Positions 15,867 through 24,817 of a stretch of DNA of 64,000 nt are shown one piece after another. Where the stretch lies: contig NZ_AP027291.1 of NCBI RefSeq assembly GCF_030295745.1, forward strand, positions 868,001-932,000, in the 5' to 3' direction. Each line of letters opens with the position of its first letter. Positions within the stretch are counted from its first letter, which is position 1. Source of the stretch: Mycolicibacterium sp. TUM20985. GTDB taxonomy: Bacteria > Actinomycetota > Actinomycetes > Mycobacteriales > Mycobacteriaceae. Under the pieces are notes generated by a model that did no database searches, was not told the DNA's origin, and was given only the letters and a program-made list of their open reading frames with translations. A program made the translations under genes and the position numbers.

Positions 15867-18800
15867 TTGTCTTCCCCTGCCATCGCTTCGGCCTGTTTGA
15901 TGATGAGCTCGGTTGCCGTCGGCTCTTGATCGGGCGGGTAGCCGTGCTTTAGCAGCAGGCGCTTGATGCGGGTGCGGAGCTTGGCGCGGACTGTCTCCTT
16001 GACCTGCCAGTCCGTCTTCGCGTCGTTGCGCACTATCTCGGTGAGTTCGTGGGCGATGGCTCGGAGTATCTCGTCCTCTATCGCGAGCCGTGCTGACTCG
16101 TTTGTGAGCATCGCGTCGTAGAACGCCAGCTCGTTCTCGGTCAGACCTGTTTGCTCGCCGCGCTGCTTCTGCGCCTGGATGGCCTTGGCGATCTCAACGA
16201 TCTCGGCGATGACCTGGGCGGCATCGATGGTGCGGTTCTGGTAGCGATTGAGTGCCTCGGATAGCATCTCGGAGAACCGCCTGCCGGCGACCACGTTGCG
16301 CTTCCCGATGACCTTGACCTCTGCGGATATCAGGCGGCGCACGGCTTCGAGCTGGAGGTTCTTGTTGTCCGCCGTCTCGAACTTTTTGCGGAACTCGTCG
16401 TCAATCACCGAGATGTCGGGCTTTTCCAAGCCAGCTTCAGCAAAGATGTCGATGACTCCACGGCCACTGATGTGCTCACTGATGATCTGACGAACCGCGA
16501 CATCGAGCGTGGCTTCGCCGTCGGGATCACGGTCGACCGATTCGATCTTGGCGATGGATTGTCGCACTGCGTCGTAGAACGCAACATCGTCGCGGATCGC
16601 GGTCGCCTCTTGCGAGGTGGGTACAAGGGAGAAAAGGCGCTTAAGTCGCCCGGTGTGAGCCATGAACCGCTTCTTCAAGGACGGTCCATCGCTCGCATCG
16701 GTCGCGAACTCACCTTCGGCGACGTCATGAGCCGTGTCCTCGACGCCGCGGTCAGACTCCAGAAGGTAGTCGACAGTCGCGGTGACGGCGTAAACGAATG
16801 CCTTGGTGTCGCCGCTGCCCAGGATGGTGACCCAGTCAACGCCATGCAGCAGGTCGGAGACGATCGCGTGCTCGGCGAGCAGCTCGGGGATGGCAGCCTG
16901 ACGGACATCTTCGCCAATGGCGCGGTCCTGTTTGTCGCGGTCGGTGTAGGTAGCGAGAGCTTCTTTGAGATTTTCGGCGATGCCGATGTAGTCGACGATC
17001 AGCCCCGAGGGCTTGTCCTTGAACGTTCGGTTGACCCGCGTGATTGCCTGCATGAGTCCGGCCGAGCGCATCGGCTTGTCGACGTACATCGTGTGCATCG
17101 GCGGTGAGTCGAAGCCGGTGAGCCACATGTCGCGGACGATCACGAGCTCTAGGGGGTCGTCAGCGTCGGACGCACGAGCCTTCATCGCACGCCGCTCGGT
17201 CTTATTGCGGATGTGCGGCTGGTACGACGCCGGGTCGGTGGCGTTTCCCGTGATAACGACCTTCACGACGCCGGCCTTGTCATCCGCGCTGTGCCAGCCG
17301 GGCCGGAGCGCAACGATTTCGTTGTAGAGGTCGACGGCGATGCGGCGGGACATTGTGACGATCATGCCTTTGCCGACGAGCACGTCGCGGCGCGCTTCCC
17401 AATGGCTGACGATGTCGGCCGCGAGTTGCTTTATGCGCTTCTCCGAGCCGACGATTGCCTCGACCTTGGCCCACTTGCTCTTGGCGCGTTCGCCGATCTC
17501 GTCCTCGGCCCCTTGGATCGCGTCTTCGAACTCGTCGTCGATCGCGCCCTTGACCTCGTCGGGCAGCTCGACCCGGACGAGACGGGGCTCGTAGAACACC
17601 TTGACCGTGACGCCGTCCTCGATGGCTTGAGTCATGTCGTAGACGTCGATGTACTCGCCGAAGATCTCGGCAGTCGAGCGGTCCTTCTCATCGATCGGCG
17701 TGCCGGTGAAGCCGATGAACGAGGCTTCCGGAAGCGCGTCTCGAATGTTCCGAGCAAACCCGTCAATCACGTCGTAGTTCGAGCGGTGCGCCTCATCGAC
17801 CATCACCACGATGTTGAGCCGATCTGAGAGCAAAGGGAATGCCCGACCTGCCTCGCGCTCTTCCTTCACCAGCCCGAACTTTTGCAACGTGGTAAAGATG
17901 ATCCCGCCAGATTCGCGGCCCGCGAGCAGTTCCTCCAGGTGAGCACGGGACTCAGCCTTGACCGGAGTTTCCGGTAGCGGAGAACCGGGTTTGGAGGGGG
18001 CGAAGGTCTCGTCGTAGAGCTGGTCGTCGAGATCGTTGCGGTCGGTCAGAACAATGACGGTCGGGTTCTCCATACCTGGGTGAGTCATCACCTTGCCTGC
18101 GTAGTAAGCCATCTCAAGGGACTTGCCCGAACCCTGGGTGTGCCAGACGACGCCGATGCGCCCGTCGGTCTCGACCGACTCCAGGGTCTGCCCGATCGCT
18201 TTGTTGACGGCCCAATATTGGTGGTACTTCGCCAACGCCTTTCGAGTCTCGGTGCCCTCACCGAAAGTGGCGACGAAATGGCGGCACAGGTCGAAAAACA
18301 CATCGGGCCGAAACATGCCTCGTGTGAGCACCTCTACCTGCGGAATGCGTAGGCCTTCTGCGTTTTTCGGGTCGCGCCGCGTCCCGTCGATGGTCTTCCA
18401 CGCCGCCCAGTGATTCCACGGCGCGGAAAACGACCCTGCACGCGCCTCGGTGCCATCGGACACCGCCGCGACCTGGTTCCACTTGAAGACCTCGGGAGTC
18501 TGACTCCGGTAGGTCTGGAGCTGGCGGTATGCGCCCGCGACCTTGGCGTACTCCTTCCCGGGCCGCTTCAGCTCGAAAATCGCAAGGGGCAAACCGTTGA
18601 CGAATAGGAGGACGTCAGGTCGCCGCGATTTCTTCGGACCCTCGATGGTGAACTGGTTGATCGCGGCAAGGTCGTTGTTTCTAATGTTCTCCCAGTCGAG
18701 AAGCCATGCCCGGTCGCTACGAGGTTCACCGTCGGCGTCGCGGTAGTCGACAGGAACGCCCTTGATCAAGTAGCGGTAAGCGTTCCAATTCTCCGATTCG

Positions 18801-19042
18801 ATCAGCGGCGACTCAGCTCGCTTGACGGTTTGCACGACGTCATTCACAGCATCAACTGGGAGGTCCGGGTTGAGCCGCTGAACAGCTGAACGCAGTCGCC
18901 CGTCGAGGACAACGTCTCGGTAATCAGTGCGTTCCGCACCCGGCTCGCCGGGTGCAATGTCCGGCCCGTAGACCGGCGTCCAGCCGAGTTCCTCGAGGAT
19001 CTGGAGCACCCATTGCTCAAGGGCATCCTCTGTCGGCACCAT
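15863..19042 (-). CDS. hsdR: Type I restriction enzyme, HsdR motor/endonuclease subunit
   Basis: 1059 aa from the ATG at 19042, which overlaps the HsdS stop (TGATG). The nuclease site is RPDVLLFVN...IFELK (Asp143, Glu157, Lys159). The SF2 motor follows with HTQGSGKSLEM (Walker A), VVMVDEAHRS (DEAH) and FTGTPID, then LVIVRDMWLTGFDSPPMHTM and ITRVNRTF. The C-terminal part is a helical subunit-contact domain (VAGRRFSEMLSEAL, ALNRYQNRTIDAAQV). All catalytic motifs look intact. It cuts DNA lacking the HsdM mark after ATP-driven translocation. Stop TGA overlaps the next gene's GTG. Confidence 0.95.
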   Translation of the reverse strand: MVPTEDALEQWVLQILEELGWTPVYGPDIAPGEPGAERTDYRDVVLDGRLRSAVQRLNPDLPVDAVNDVVQTVKRAESPLIESENWNAYRYLIKGVPVDYRDADGEPRSDRAWLLDWENIRNNDLAAINQFTIEGPKKSRRPDVLLFVNGLPLAIFELKRPGKEYAKVAGAYRQLQTYRSQTPEVFKWNQVAAVSDGTEARAGSFSAPWNHWAAWKTIDGTRRDPKNAEGLRIPQVEVLTRGMFRPDVFFDLCRHFVATFGEGTETRKALAKYHQYWAVNKAIGQTLESVETDGRIGVVWHTQGSGKSLEMAYYAGKVMTHPGMENPTVIVLTDRNDLDDQLYDETFAPSKPGSPLPETPVKAESRAHLEELLAGRESGGIIFTTLQKFGLVKEEREAGRAFPLLSDRLNIVVMVDEAHRSNYDVIDGFARNIRDALPEASFIGFTGTPIDEKDRSTAEIFGEYIDVYDMTQAIEDGVTVKVFYEPRLVRVELPDEVKGAIDDEFEDAIQGAEDEIGERAKSKWAKVEAIVGSEKRIKQLAADIVSHWEARRDVLVGKGMIVTMSRRIAVDLYNEIVALRPGWHSADDKAGVVKVVITGNATDPASYQPHIRNKTERRAMKARASDADDPLELVIVRDMWLTGFDSPPMHTMYVDKPMRSAGLMQAITRVNRTFKDKPSGLIVDYIGIAENLKEALATYTDRDKQDRAIGEDVRQAAIPELLAEHAIVSDLLHGVDWVTILGSGDTKAFVYAVTATVDYLLESDRGVEDTAHDVAEGEFATDASDGPSLKKRFMAHTGRLKRLFSLVPTSQEATAIRDDVAFYDAVRQSIAKIESVDRDPDGEATLDVAVRQIISEHISGRGVIDIFAEAGLEKPDISVIDDEFRKKFETADNKNLQLEAVRRLISAEVKVIGKRNVVAGRRFSEMLSEALNRYQNRTIDAAQVIAEIVEIAKAIQAQKQRGEQTGLTENELAFYDAMLTNESARLAIEDEILRAIAHELTEIVRNDAKTDWQVKETVRAKLRTRIKRLLLKHGYPPDQEPTATELIIKQAEAMAGEDK

Positions 19043-20247
19043 CACGCCACCGCCAGGTCCTCGGGCACACGGACCTTGCCGCACATGAGGAGGGGTAGGA
19101 GCTCGTCGCGGGTGCGGGTGAGATCGGCGACTTCTTCCTCCAAGCCGTTGATCGCGTCCAAGATTCTCGAAACCCTGTGTTGATCTGCCAGTGGGGGTAG
19201 GGGAATCAGCGTGTCCTCAAGATGTGACTTCGTCAGAGCTCGGCGGGTAGCTCCCGCCGAAGAGAGCCCGTTGAGACGGCCTTTAGCCGGCGCGGCTAGA
19301 AGCGCGAGCAACAAGAAACCCGGGTCGAGGGCATTGAGATTTGGTCGCACGATTGCAACGTGTTGGCTCACTCGGGCGGGCAGAGCGCGGTTGGGGACCC
19401 TGGTGGTTCGCGTGACCGACTCGCCAGTGATGTTGATCAAAACGTCACCGAGGATGACGGTTACGCCACGCAAGCTTTCGGCGGCTGCATCGGAGATCCG
19501 TGCTAGGCCGTCGAAGGCGAATTGGCCGTCGTAGACATTTTGTGACCGGATGAACGCGATTCCGGATTGCTGATACACACCCTTGCCACCGCGCGGTGTG
19601 GCGCCGCTTCCGATCTTGGTCGTGACGTCACCGAGCCGCACCATGTCGAGTTTGGCGTCCGTGAGCACGCTGAATGCTGTCATCGCCAGCTGAAGGACGT
19701 TAGCGATGGCCCGTCGGTCTGTTTCGATCAGGTCATCGAGGGCGCCGAGGACCGCAGCAATTCTGCGCTGCTCATCCAGGGGAGGCAACGGGAACAGTTG
19801 CGCGCCGAAGGTCTCACGGGTGAGTGACGGATTTGAACTTCCATCTTTGAGGTGATTCAGCCCGACGTAACCGATGAGGTAGTACGCGAACTTAAGATCC
19901 GCGCTATGTGCGACGTCTAACGAATAGGCAGTGTCGATCACCCAGAAATCGCCATCGACCCATTTGACGCCGAGGTTGCCCATTCCCTTCCGTCCGAGGA
20001 CAACTCCAGGACCGTGGAAGAGCGGCGAATCGTGCCACCCGGTGCGGCCGTTCGAACCGTAGACCGGAACGAGACCAGGCTTTCGCGAGGACTCGACCAA
20101 AGCCTTCCCGTACCTCAATTCGAAGACCGACGAAGCGCGAACTAGCGGCCAGGGAAGCATGTCTGCCCTGCCGACGCCCCGGGCGAGAACCCCGCCGGTA
20201 GGGGTTGACTGGCTACTGTCGGCCCGGGCGTCGTCACGATCAGCCAT
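19042..20247 (-). CDS. hsdS: Type I restriction-modification specificity subunit HsdS
   Basis: A 401-aa protein with two target recognition domains, each closed by a conserved helix: FPLPPLDEQRRIAAVLGALD after the first (about residue 153) and IPLPPLADQHRVSRILDAIN after the second (about 350). The first TRD carries VPVYGSNGRTGWHD and the second GSGATPRGGKGVYQ, both usual TRD entry motifs. The ATG at 20247 overlaps the HsdM stop by 8 bp (a GTG one codon earlier is possible). It sets the bipartite DNA target; the actual recognition sequence cannot be read from the protein. It is the most divergent of the three Hsd proteins, as expected. Confidence 0.93.
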   Translation of the reverse strand: MADRDDARADSSQSTPTGGVLARGVGRADMLPWPLVRASSVFELRYGKALVESSRKPGLVPVYGSNGRTGWHDSPLFHGPGVVLGRKGMGNLGVKWVDGDFWVIDTAYSLDVAHSADLKFAYYLIGYVGLNHLKDGSSNPSLTRETFGAQLFPLPPLDEQRRIAAVLGALDDLIETDRRAIANVLQLAMTAFSVLTDAKLDMVRLGDVTTKIGSGATPRGGKGVYQQSGIAFIRSQNVYDGQFAFDGLARISDAAAESLRGVTVILGDVLINITGESVTRTTRVPNRALPARVSQHVAIVRPNLNALDPGFLLLALLAAPAKGRLNGLSSAGATRRALTKSHLEDTLIPLPPLADQHRVSRILDAINGLEEEVADLTRTRDELLPLLMCGKVRVPEDLAVA

Positions 20248-21847
20248 CACTCGCCGCCAGAGAGCTCAGCGCGGCGAGCACAGTGGCTTGAAGTTCCTCG
20301 CGAATCTTGAACCCGTCGCGAATCTCTGCTGACAGTCGAGAGATTTTCTCGTTGACTGGCTCGTCGTCGACGTCGGACTCCTCGCTGCCCACGTACCTGC
20401 CCGGGGTAAGGACGTAGCCGTGCTGGGCGATCTCTGCGCTGGTGACGACTCGGCAGAAGCCGGCGACGTCGGAGTATTCCTGGCTGGCACTCGTCTCGGT
20501 CCCACGCCACGAGTGGTACGTGTCTGCAATCCGAGTGATGTCCTCGTCGCTGAAAATTTTCAGCGTTCGGTTCGTCATGCGGCCGATCTGACGGGCATCG
20601 ATGAAGAGTGTCTCGCCCTGCCGGGGACGGGTCTTGGTGCTGTTCGGGACACCGACCTTGTTCTTGGTTAGGAACCATAGGCAGACCGGGATCTGGGTGC
20701 CGTAGAACAGCTGCGGCGGTAGCGCCACGATGCACTCGACGACGTCGGCCTCGACCATTGCCTTACGGATTTCACCTTCGCCGTTCTGCTGCGAGGAGAG
20801 GGACCCGTTTGCGAGGACGGTGCCAACGGTGCCGGTGGGTGCGCAGTGGTGGAGGAAGTGCTGAAGCCACGCGTAGTTGGCGTTCTGCTCCGGTGGCACG
20901 CCGTACTTCCAACGGGCATCTTGACGAAGCCGCTCGCCAGCCCAGTCGCTGTCGTTAAACGGCGGGTTGGCGATGACGAAGTCGGCTTTGAGGTCCGGAT
21001 GGGCGTCGGCGTGAAAAGAGTCGCCCCACTCGAGACCGAGGTTGCCCTCGATGCTGCGTAAAGCAAGGTTCATTTTAGCGAGTCGCCATGTGGTCGGGTT
21101 CGACTCTTGACCGAACACCGAGAGGTCGTTCCGGTTGCCGCCGTGGGCGCGGACGAACTTGTCGGCCTGGACAAACATGCCACCCGAGCCGCAGGCTGGG
21201 TCGAGCACTCGGCCGTGATAGGGCTGGAGCATCTCGACGAGGAGTTGCACGATCGAGCGTGGCGTGTAGTACTCGCCGGCTTTCTTGCCTTCCTTTGAAG
21301 CGAACTGGCCGAGGAAGTATTCGTAGACCCTGCCGAGCACGTCGAGGTCCCTGAACTCCTCGGCGGCAAGATCCTGACGGGAGAACGTGTCGATTAGGCC
21401 ACCGATCGCCTCCGGTGCGAGCTCCCGCTGGGTGTAGTTCTTCGGGAGCACACCCTTGAGGGTCGGGTTTTCCCGCTCGATGGCCTCCATGGCGGCGTCG
21501 ACTTGCTTGCCGATGTCTGGCTGTTTGGCTGCCTTCCGGAGCTCATTCCACCGGTGACCCTCGGGAATCCAGAAGACGCCCTCGGCCGTGTACTCGTCGC
21601 GATCTTCCAGCACCGACTTCTTTGCCGCGTCGTTGGGCATGAAGTAGTCGGACTCGGGATCGTTGACCAGCCGAGTCAACTCGTTGTGGCGGACCATGAA
21701 GGTGTCGGAGACGTACTTCAAGAAGATCAGGCCTAGCACGACATGCTTGTAGACGGCGGCATCCATTTTGCCGCGCAGCTTGTCGGCGGCCTTAAAGAGT
21801 GATGTCTCCAGACTCTCCGGCGCCGCGGTCTTCTTCTTTGGAGGCAA
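20240..21847 (-). CDS. hsdM: Type I restriction-modification DNA methyltransferase HsdM (N6-adenine type)
   Basis: 535 aa. An N-terminal helical domain (LRGKMDAAVYKHVVLGLIFL) is followed by the methylase with DPACGSGG (216-223, AdoMet binding) and NPPF (294-297, N6-adenine catalysis). GEYYTPRSIVQLLVEML is the type I HsdM family mark. The start is TTG with GAAGGA upstream. It is the first gene of a five-gene run (HsdM, HsdS, HsdR, hypermodification protein, MazG) in which every junction overlaps, so all five should come from one transcript starting in the 170-bp gap at 21848-22015. Confidence 0.95.
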   Translation of the reverse strand: MPPKKKTAAPESLETSLFKAADKLRGKMDAAVYKHVVLGLIFLKYVSDTFMVRHNELTRLVNDPESDYFMPNDAAKKSVLEDRDEYTAEGVFWIPEGHRWNELRKAAKQPDIGKQVDAAMEAIERENPTLKGVLPKNYTQRELAPEAIGGLIDTFSRQDLAAEEFRDLDVLGRVYEYFLGQFASKEGKKAGEYYTPRSIVQLLVEMLQPYHGRVLDPACGSGGMFVQADKFVRAHGGNRNDLSVFGQESNPTTWRLAKMNLALRSIEGNLGLEWGDSFHADAHPDLKADFVIANPPFNDSDWAGERLRQDARWKYGVPPEQNANYAWLQHFLHHCAPTGTVGTVLANGSLSSQQNGEGEIRKAMVEADVVECIVALPPQLFYGTQIPVCLWFLTKNKVGVPNSTKTRPRQGETLFIDARQIGRMTNRTLKIFSDEDITRIADTYHSWRGTETSASQEYSDVAGFCRVVTSAEIAQHGYVLTPGRYVGSEESDVDDEPVNEKISRLSAEIRDGFKIREELQATVLAALSSLAASDG

Positions 21848-22015
21848 GTGATTCCTTCGTATTGGACTTTCAGGTCGATCCTGTCAGTTTGGTCGCAGAT
21901 TGCGGCCAACTCGGGAGCAAGAGCGGTGAGTCGACAATGGATCAGCGACGGCGGTCCAGTCGCAACCGTCACCGCTCGTTTGGGCTGGCGTACATGACCT
22001 TGCAGCGACAGATCG

Positions 22016-22669
22016 CTACGGCCGGTTCCGAACGATGCTTCCTACCGTGCTCGTTGCATCAATGTGCTGGGAGAGTTCAGGCGATACGTACCGAGCGTGG
22101 CCTCGGATTCGGCGGACGATCTCTCGGCCTGAACGCACGGTCGCTGGCTCATGATGCGCAACCCGGTTGCGAGCGTTTAGAAGCTCGCCCAAACCGCTGT
22201 GCAGTTGCACGCGGCTAGTTCCGCTCGGGTATGCGTGCGCCAAGTGCGGCAGCCAAACGAGTGGTTCGTGACGGCGTGACGTCACAAAGACCCAAAACCC
22301 GAATGTCAGCTCGGCAATCACCTTGCCTGCCAGCGCCGCGTTCCCCCCAGCGTTCCGTCGCGCCGTGGCAATGTCGCGGTGCGTTCGCGCGTTCCCGGCC
22401 ACACTCATGGGAAAGAGCTGACCAGCCGAACTGGTGTCGAGCCAGTGGCTCTCGCCAACCGCCACGGCCCCCATCAGCGCGGTGTCGTACATATTCCGCA
22501 GTCCAACTTCCAAATGGGCGAAGTCATGCAGCAGGGCAGCGTTTAGGCTGGTGCTCCACTCGTACAGCGCCAAGGCACGCGATCTGTCGTGGCCAGCCAT
22601 CCTCAAGTACGTTGCGAATCGATCGGAACTCAACCAGCTCTCGACCCATGGTCCGTACGGCACCGCCAT
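22016..22669 (-). CDS. Abi-like (Abi_2/HEPN-type) protein
   Basis: A 217-aa helical protein. WVESWLSSDRFATYLRMAG, ALYEWSTSLNAALLHDFAHL with EVGLRNMYD, ELTFGFWVFV and LLNARNRVAHHEP follow the Abi-like family order. The RNRVAHHEP motif is the R-x4-6-H type active site of HEPN ribonucleases. Members are linked with abortive phage infection and act, where tested, as RNA-cleaving toxins. No antitoxin gene is adjacent. It sits upstream of the restriction operon on the same strand, 168 bp before hsdM, and so extends the defence island. Confidence 0.75.
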   Translation of the reverse strand: MAVPYGPWVESWLSSDRFATYLRMAGHDRSRALALYEWSTSLNAALLHDFAHLEVGLRNMYDTALMGAVAVGESHWLDTSSAGQLFPMSVAGNARTHRDIATARRNAGGNAALAGKVIAELTFGFWVFVTSRRHEPLVWLPHLAHAYPSGTSRVQLHSGLGELLNARNRVAHHEPATVRSGREIVRRIRGHARYVSPELSQHIDATSTVGSIVRNRP

Positions 22670-22711
22670 GCCAGGCAGTCAACCACGGCGTTGCTGGTCG
22701 GTACGGCAGCC

Positions 22712-22729
22712 GTGTAGACTTCTCTACAC
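22712..22729. repeat. 7-bp inverted repeat upstream of the Abi-like gene
   Basis: GTGTAGA-CTTC-TCTACAC at 22712-22729, 43 bp before the ATG at 22669 read on the minus strand. The position suits an operator or a promoter-proximal hairpin. No regulator family is recognised. Confidence 0.4.
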
Positions 22730-22775
22730 AAAGGCCAGAGTCGCATCCCAACGGATGTTCTGGTTGAGATTTCAG

Positions 22776-22816
22776 AAGAGCCCGGTATTCGACCCAAGCG
22801 GCCGACCCGGGCTCTT
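22776..22816 (-). terminator. Hairpin between the small gene and the Abi-like gene
   Basis: AAGAGCCCGG (22776-22785) and CCGGGCTCTT (22807-22816) form a perfect 10-bp stem with a 21-base loop. It follows the stop of the gene at 22852 on the minus strand and could end the rep-side transcript. The loop is longer than usual and there is only a short T run, so termination is not certain. Confidence 0.45.
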
Positions 22817-22851
22817 TGCATTGACGATCGCGGACGAGCTGGCAGGGTGAC

Positions 22852-23055
22852 TCAGCTGACCGTGAGTCGCAGCGTCGTAACTTCTTCGTTCGGCACAAGC
22901 GCCCATCCTCCCTGGACCGGGTCGCCGTGATCGCGCATCATTCTTGCTGCATCAAGCAGAGCGGAGTTGAGGTTGTCGGTTAGGACTTGCGTGCGGCCTT
23001 CGTCGTCGTAGAGCACCCACCCCGCGGCGGTCTCGCTTAGCATGAAGGTCACCAC
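22852..23055 (-). CDS. Small acidic protein downstream of rep
   Basis: About 67 aa from a GTG at 23055, or 63 aa from the ATG at 23043. The sequence VLYDDEGRTQVLTDNLNSAL, then ARMMRDHGDPVQGGWALVP, looks like a real compact domain. It starts 57 bp after the rep stop on the same strand, so it may be in the rep operon. No family was recognised. A longer open frame that enters rep in another frame is not credible because its N-terminal part is Arg/Pro-rich antisense-type sequence. Confidence 0.5.
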   Translation of the reverse strand: MVTFMLSETAAGWVLYDDEGRTQVLTDNLNSALLDAARMMRDHGDPVQGGWALVPNEEVTTLRLTVS

Positions 23056-23111
23056 GCTTACAAACCTACGGCCTCCTCGAGAATGTCGGCTAAGCACCTC
23101 CGATGGGCGCC

Positions 23112-24626
23112 TCATGAGATTGCACGGGCGAGCTGAGCAGCGAAACCTGGTCCGTCGTTGACCAAGGCGTAGCCGCCAGCCAGGCCGCCCTGGTTGCAGA
23201 GTGTCCTTCGCCGCCGCACCTTCCGGTACGTCACGACGCCGGTATCGTGATGCACGCGTCGGACCAGGAGCACTGCCGTGCGTGGCACGACTGCGGTAGG
23301 GAATCGGCTGCCGGAGTCGCCGTACACCGCTTGGCTGCGCGACCAACGCCGCACGATCCGCCGAGCTGTCAGATACGCGTCCTGGGCGACCTCCACTACG
23401 GCGATCGCCTTCTTGAGTCCGTAAACGCCCCAGAATCGGCCAGGCCCGCGTCCCGGCCGCTGCCAGAGTTCGGGCACGACGTGCTGATATTCCTTGTCGC
23501 CGTCTAGGTTTGGCGATGAGTGCTTGGTGAAGTAGATGGCCAGGCGTTTCGGGTCGCAGGCTTTCAGTCCGTTGCGCACGTCGATGGCAGTTCCGGCGAG
23601 TCGGTGCCTTGCCCTCTGCTCGGGGTCGGGATGGTCGACAACCTGAGCCCACGTGTCGGACAACCAATGAGCGAAGCTGACACCCGAGCGGCCCGGTGAG
23701 GTTGGCGGCGCCATCCACAGATGAATGTGGGGTGCGCCGCGCCGCTGAAACTCCAACTTCCAAATGTAGCGAGCCGGCTCGCCATACTCACGTTGAAAGC
23801 GTTTGCGCCACAACACCATGTGCCGCTTAACGCTGGGCCCATCGGGGGCTACGATTTCCCACTCGCCGGGATAGGTCAGGGTGACCATCGCCGGAACACG
23901 ACCAGATTCCACCAGCGGGATGTAGTCGAGTTCGGCAAAGGTGCGGCACATCGCCGACCGTGATTTCCGGGACCACTCGGTAATGACACCGCCAGTACCG
24001 CGCTGGTCGTCTTCCGTAGGACTCCGTCGTGTCAAAGACACGACGGTCTGATCATCGTCCCCATCTGTGACGGCGATGTCGTTTCTCACATGGAATTTCG
24101 CCTCGTCAACGTCACGTTGGTGATGGCTGACTGCCCGCTCGGCGGTCTTCTCGGCACGGACAGGATTGGTCCATCCGAGTCGCACGACGCCGGGGCCGAT
24201 GGTGATGCGGAACCGCCCGGATTCCGGTTCGACACCAAGGCGCTCCGAGCCACAAGCCCACGGTGCTGCTGGTTCGAACAGTGCTGCAGCTGCGTTGACC
24301 ATCTCGGGGCTCGGGAACCGCAGTCCCAATGCGTCGATCGCTCGCAGGTCGCCGGTTGCGATTCCGTCGCTGGCGGGATCGCGGACATTTTCGGCACATA
24401 TAACAAGCCCGCTGTCCAGGGCCGGGGTGAGGTCCGGTGCCCCGGTCGACGTCCGGCCGACCACTGTCGCTCTCGCGCCCTGCGGCCTGGCGGCCTCGGG
24501 CGCTCGCGACCTCCCGTCAACCGCGGCACCGGCAGAACTCTGCCGAACTGCGGGATGTTGTGATGCCGATGTCGAGCCCTGCATCGAGGGTGTCGATCCG
24601 GTGGTTGATGATGCGTTGCTGGGCAT
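23112..24626 (-). CDS. Rolling-circle replication initiator (HUH Rep) of the element
   Basis: About 504 aa from the ATG chosen at 24626 (TTG 24671 and ATG 24584 are alternatives; the first 100 residues are low-complexity Ser/Ala-rich). Motif I is AMVTLTYPGEW. The metal-binding HUH is GAPHIHLWM (His300, His302). A probable nucleophile Tyr lies in LAIYFTKHSS (Tyr365). C-terminal GPGRFWGVYGLKKAI and a basic region follow. This is the pSAM2/pJV1-like actinomycete Rep type that nicks a double-strand origin. It allows the excised element to replicate before transfer. It is separated from the rest of the backbone by the 12-kb cargo. Confidence 0.87.
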   Translation of the reverse strand: MPSNASSTTGSTPSMQGSTSASQHPAVRQSSAGAAVDGRSRAPEAARPQGARATVVGRTSTGAPDLTPALDSGLVICAENVRDPASDGIATGDLRAIDALGLRFPSPEMVNAAAALFEPAAPWACGSERLGVEPESGRFRITIGPGVVRLGWTNPVRAEKTAERAVSHHQRDVDEAKFHVRNDIAVTDGDDDQTVVSLTRRSPTEDDQRGTGGVITEWSRKSRSAMCRTFAELDYIPLVESGRVPAMVTLTYPGEWEIVAPDGPSVKRHMVLWRKRFQREYGEPARYIWKLEFQRRGAPHIHLWMAPPTSPGRSGVSFAHWLSDTWAQVVDHPDPEQRARHRLAGTAIDVRNGLKACDPKRLAIYFTKHSSPNLDGDKEYQHVVPELWQRPGRGPGRFWGVYGLKKAIAVVEVAQDAYLTARRIVRRWSRSQAVYGDSGSRFPTAVVPRTAVLLVRRVHHDTGVVTYRKVRRRRTLCNQGGLAGGYALVNDGPGFAAQLARAIS

Positions 24627-24722
24627 CGGGGTGCCTGCTCCCCGGAACCCCCGAAGCTGCCCACAGCGCAAGCGGCAGCACGAAAGCTCCTGGTCGGGAG
24701 CGCAAGCACCGTGTCCGGTTTA

Positions 24723-24739
24723 TGTCCGTTCGCCGGACA
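24723..24739. repeat. Short hairpin upstream of rep (origin candidate)
   Basis: TGTCCG-TTCGC-CGGACA at 24723-24739 forms a 6-bp stem. Another TGTCCG lies a few bases before it (24712-24717). Rolling-circle nick sites are often hairpins near rep, and this is the only clear one in the rep-attR gap (24627-24817), which otherwise shows no gene. The link to replication is a guess. Confidence 0.25.
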
Positions 24740-24817
24740 GGCTGAGTACGTCAGCCCTGCTTAATGCGGCGCATAGGACGCACAGACGCAGATGAACCGC
24801 AGGTCAGTGGTTATCTT

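Noticed and set aside
22852..23763. A 303-codon frame joining the small gene with sequence opposite or out of frame with rep
   Set aside because: Only the last about 65 codons look protein-like; the rest is inside rep in another frame.
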